Assembly: GCA_003645435.1 (NCBI GenBank)
Contig: QNFD01000234.1
Location: forward strand, 1 to 5,012
DNA length: 5,012 bases
Source of the DNA: Gammaproteobacteria bacterium
GTDB lineage: Bacteria; Pseudomonadota; Gammaproteobacteria; GCA-001735895
Direction of reading: 5' to 3'
The notes beneath the pieces were generated by a model. The model searched no databases. It was not told the DNA's origin and was given only the letters and a program-made list of their open reading frames with translations. The position numbers and the translations under genes are program-made. Shown here one piece after another: positions 4,837 through 5,012 of this stretch. Every line of letters begins with the position of its first letter. Position 1 is the first letter of the stretch.

Positions 4837-5012
4837 TTAGAAGTGGTGACTGAACTTACCGCGCTCGGCCGGCGCCATCAGCTCGTGAAACTGCACACCA
4901 CTCACCCGCACCAGACTCAGGTGATCACCCGCTTCAAAGAAGACTTCATCTAGTTTGCCAAGGCTGGATTTCGGATCCCACATTGTCTTAACCCCGTAGG
5001 CCATACCGATGG
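4837..5012 (-). CDS. Unrecognised protein, C-terminal 58 residues (runs off right edge)
   Basis: The frame is open from the right edge to TAA (4839-4837), giving 57 complete codons with protein-like composition. Visible segments include MAYGVKTMWDPKSSLGKLDE, then VFFEAGDHLSLVRVSGVQFH and a His-rich tail ending KFSHHF. The alternation of hydrophobic and polar residues around FFEAGDHLSLVRVSGVQF suggests two beta strands. No family is recognised, and no catalytic motif can be assigned from so short a piece. The codon pattern and the clean stop, with no competing frame, support a real gene whose start lies beyond the window. Its relation to the AraC regulator is unknown; the two genes converge. 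Confidence 0.65.
   Translation of the reverse strand, partial: IGMAYGVKTMWDPKSSLGKLDEVFFEAGDHLSLVRVSGVQFHELMAPAERGKFSHHF

Overview
The window looks like chromosomal or accessory DNA of a free-living, probably marine, gammaproteobacterium. This is inference from four things: a DMSP-lyase-type cupin gene, a secreted metallo-beta-lactamase-fold enzyme, an EutR-like AraC regulator, and long spacers with mixed base composition and decayed palindromic repeats. No tRNA, rRNA, CRISPR array or intact mobile element is visible, and the taxonomic guess rests on family resemblance only.

Layout, left to right. Positions 1-432 (minus) hold the N-terminal 144 residues of a dimethylsulfoniopropionate (DMSP) lyase-family cupin that runs off the left edge; its first metal-binding motif is visible. 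It has a good ribosome-binding site and an extended -10 promoter with a small dyad. Positions 433-893 are a gene-free spacer with two hairpins and repeat-like debris. Positions 894-1664 (minus) encode a 256-residue membrane-anchored, charged, helical protein of unknown function. Positions 1665-1961 are a spacer with a GC-rich inverted repeat and a terminator-like hairpin. Positions 1962-3236 (minus) encode an exported MBL-fold hydrolase that resembles proteins annotated as GntH, with all metal ligands present. Directly upstream, at 3145-3476 (minus), lies a ribbon-helix-helix DNA-binding protein gene broken by an apparent one-base deletion at an A run; conventional ORF calling misses it. Positions 3556-4521 (plus) encode an AraC-family regulator divergent from it. 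Positions 4522-4836 are a spacer of degenerate repeats. Positions 4837-5012 (minus) hold the C-terminal end of an unrecognised protein.

Working together: the ribbon-helix-helix gene and the MBL gene sit head to tail and are probably one transcription unit. The AraC gene is divergent from them, so the short 3477-3555 gap is the likely shared control region. That gap carries 8-bp-period direct repeats, the type of site ribbon-helix-helix proteins often use. The DMSP-lyase-like gene and the anchored helical protein appear to be separate units, because spacers of about 300-460 bases divide them from their neighbours. The point most worth a second look is the frameshifted ribbon-helix-helix gene: it could be a pseudogene, a sequencing error at a homopolymer, or a recoded gene.
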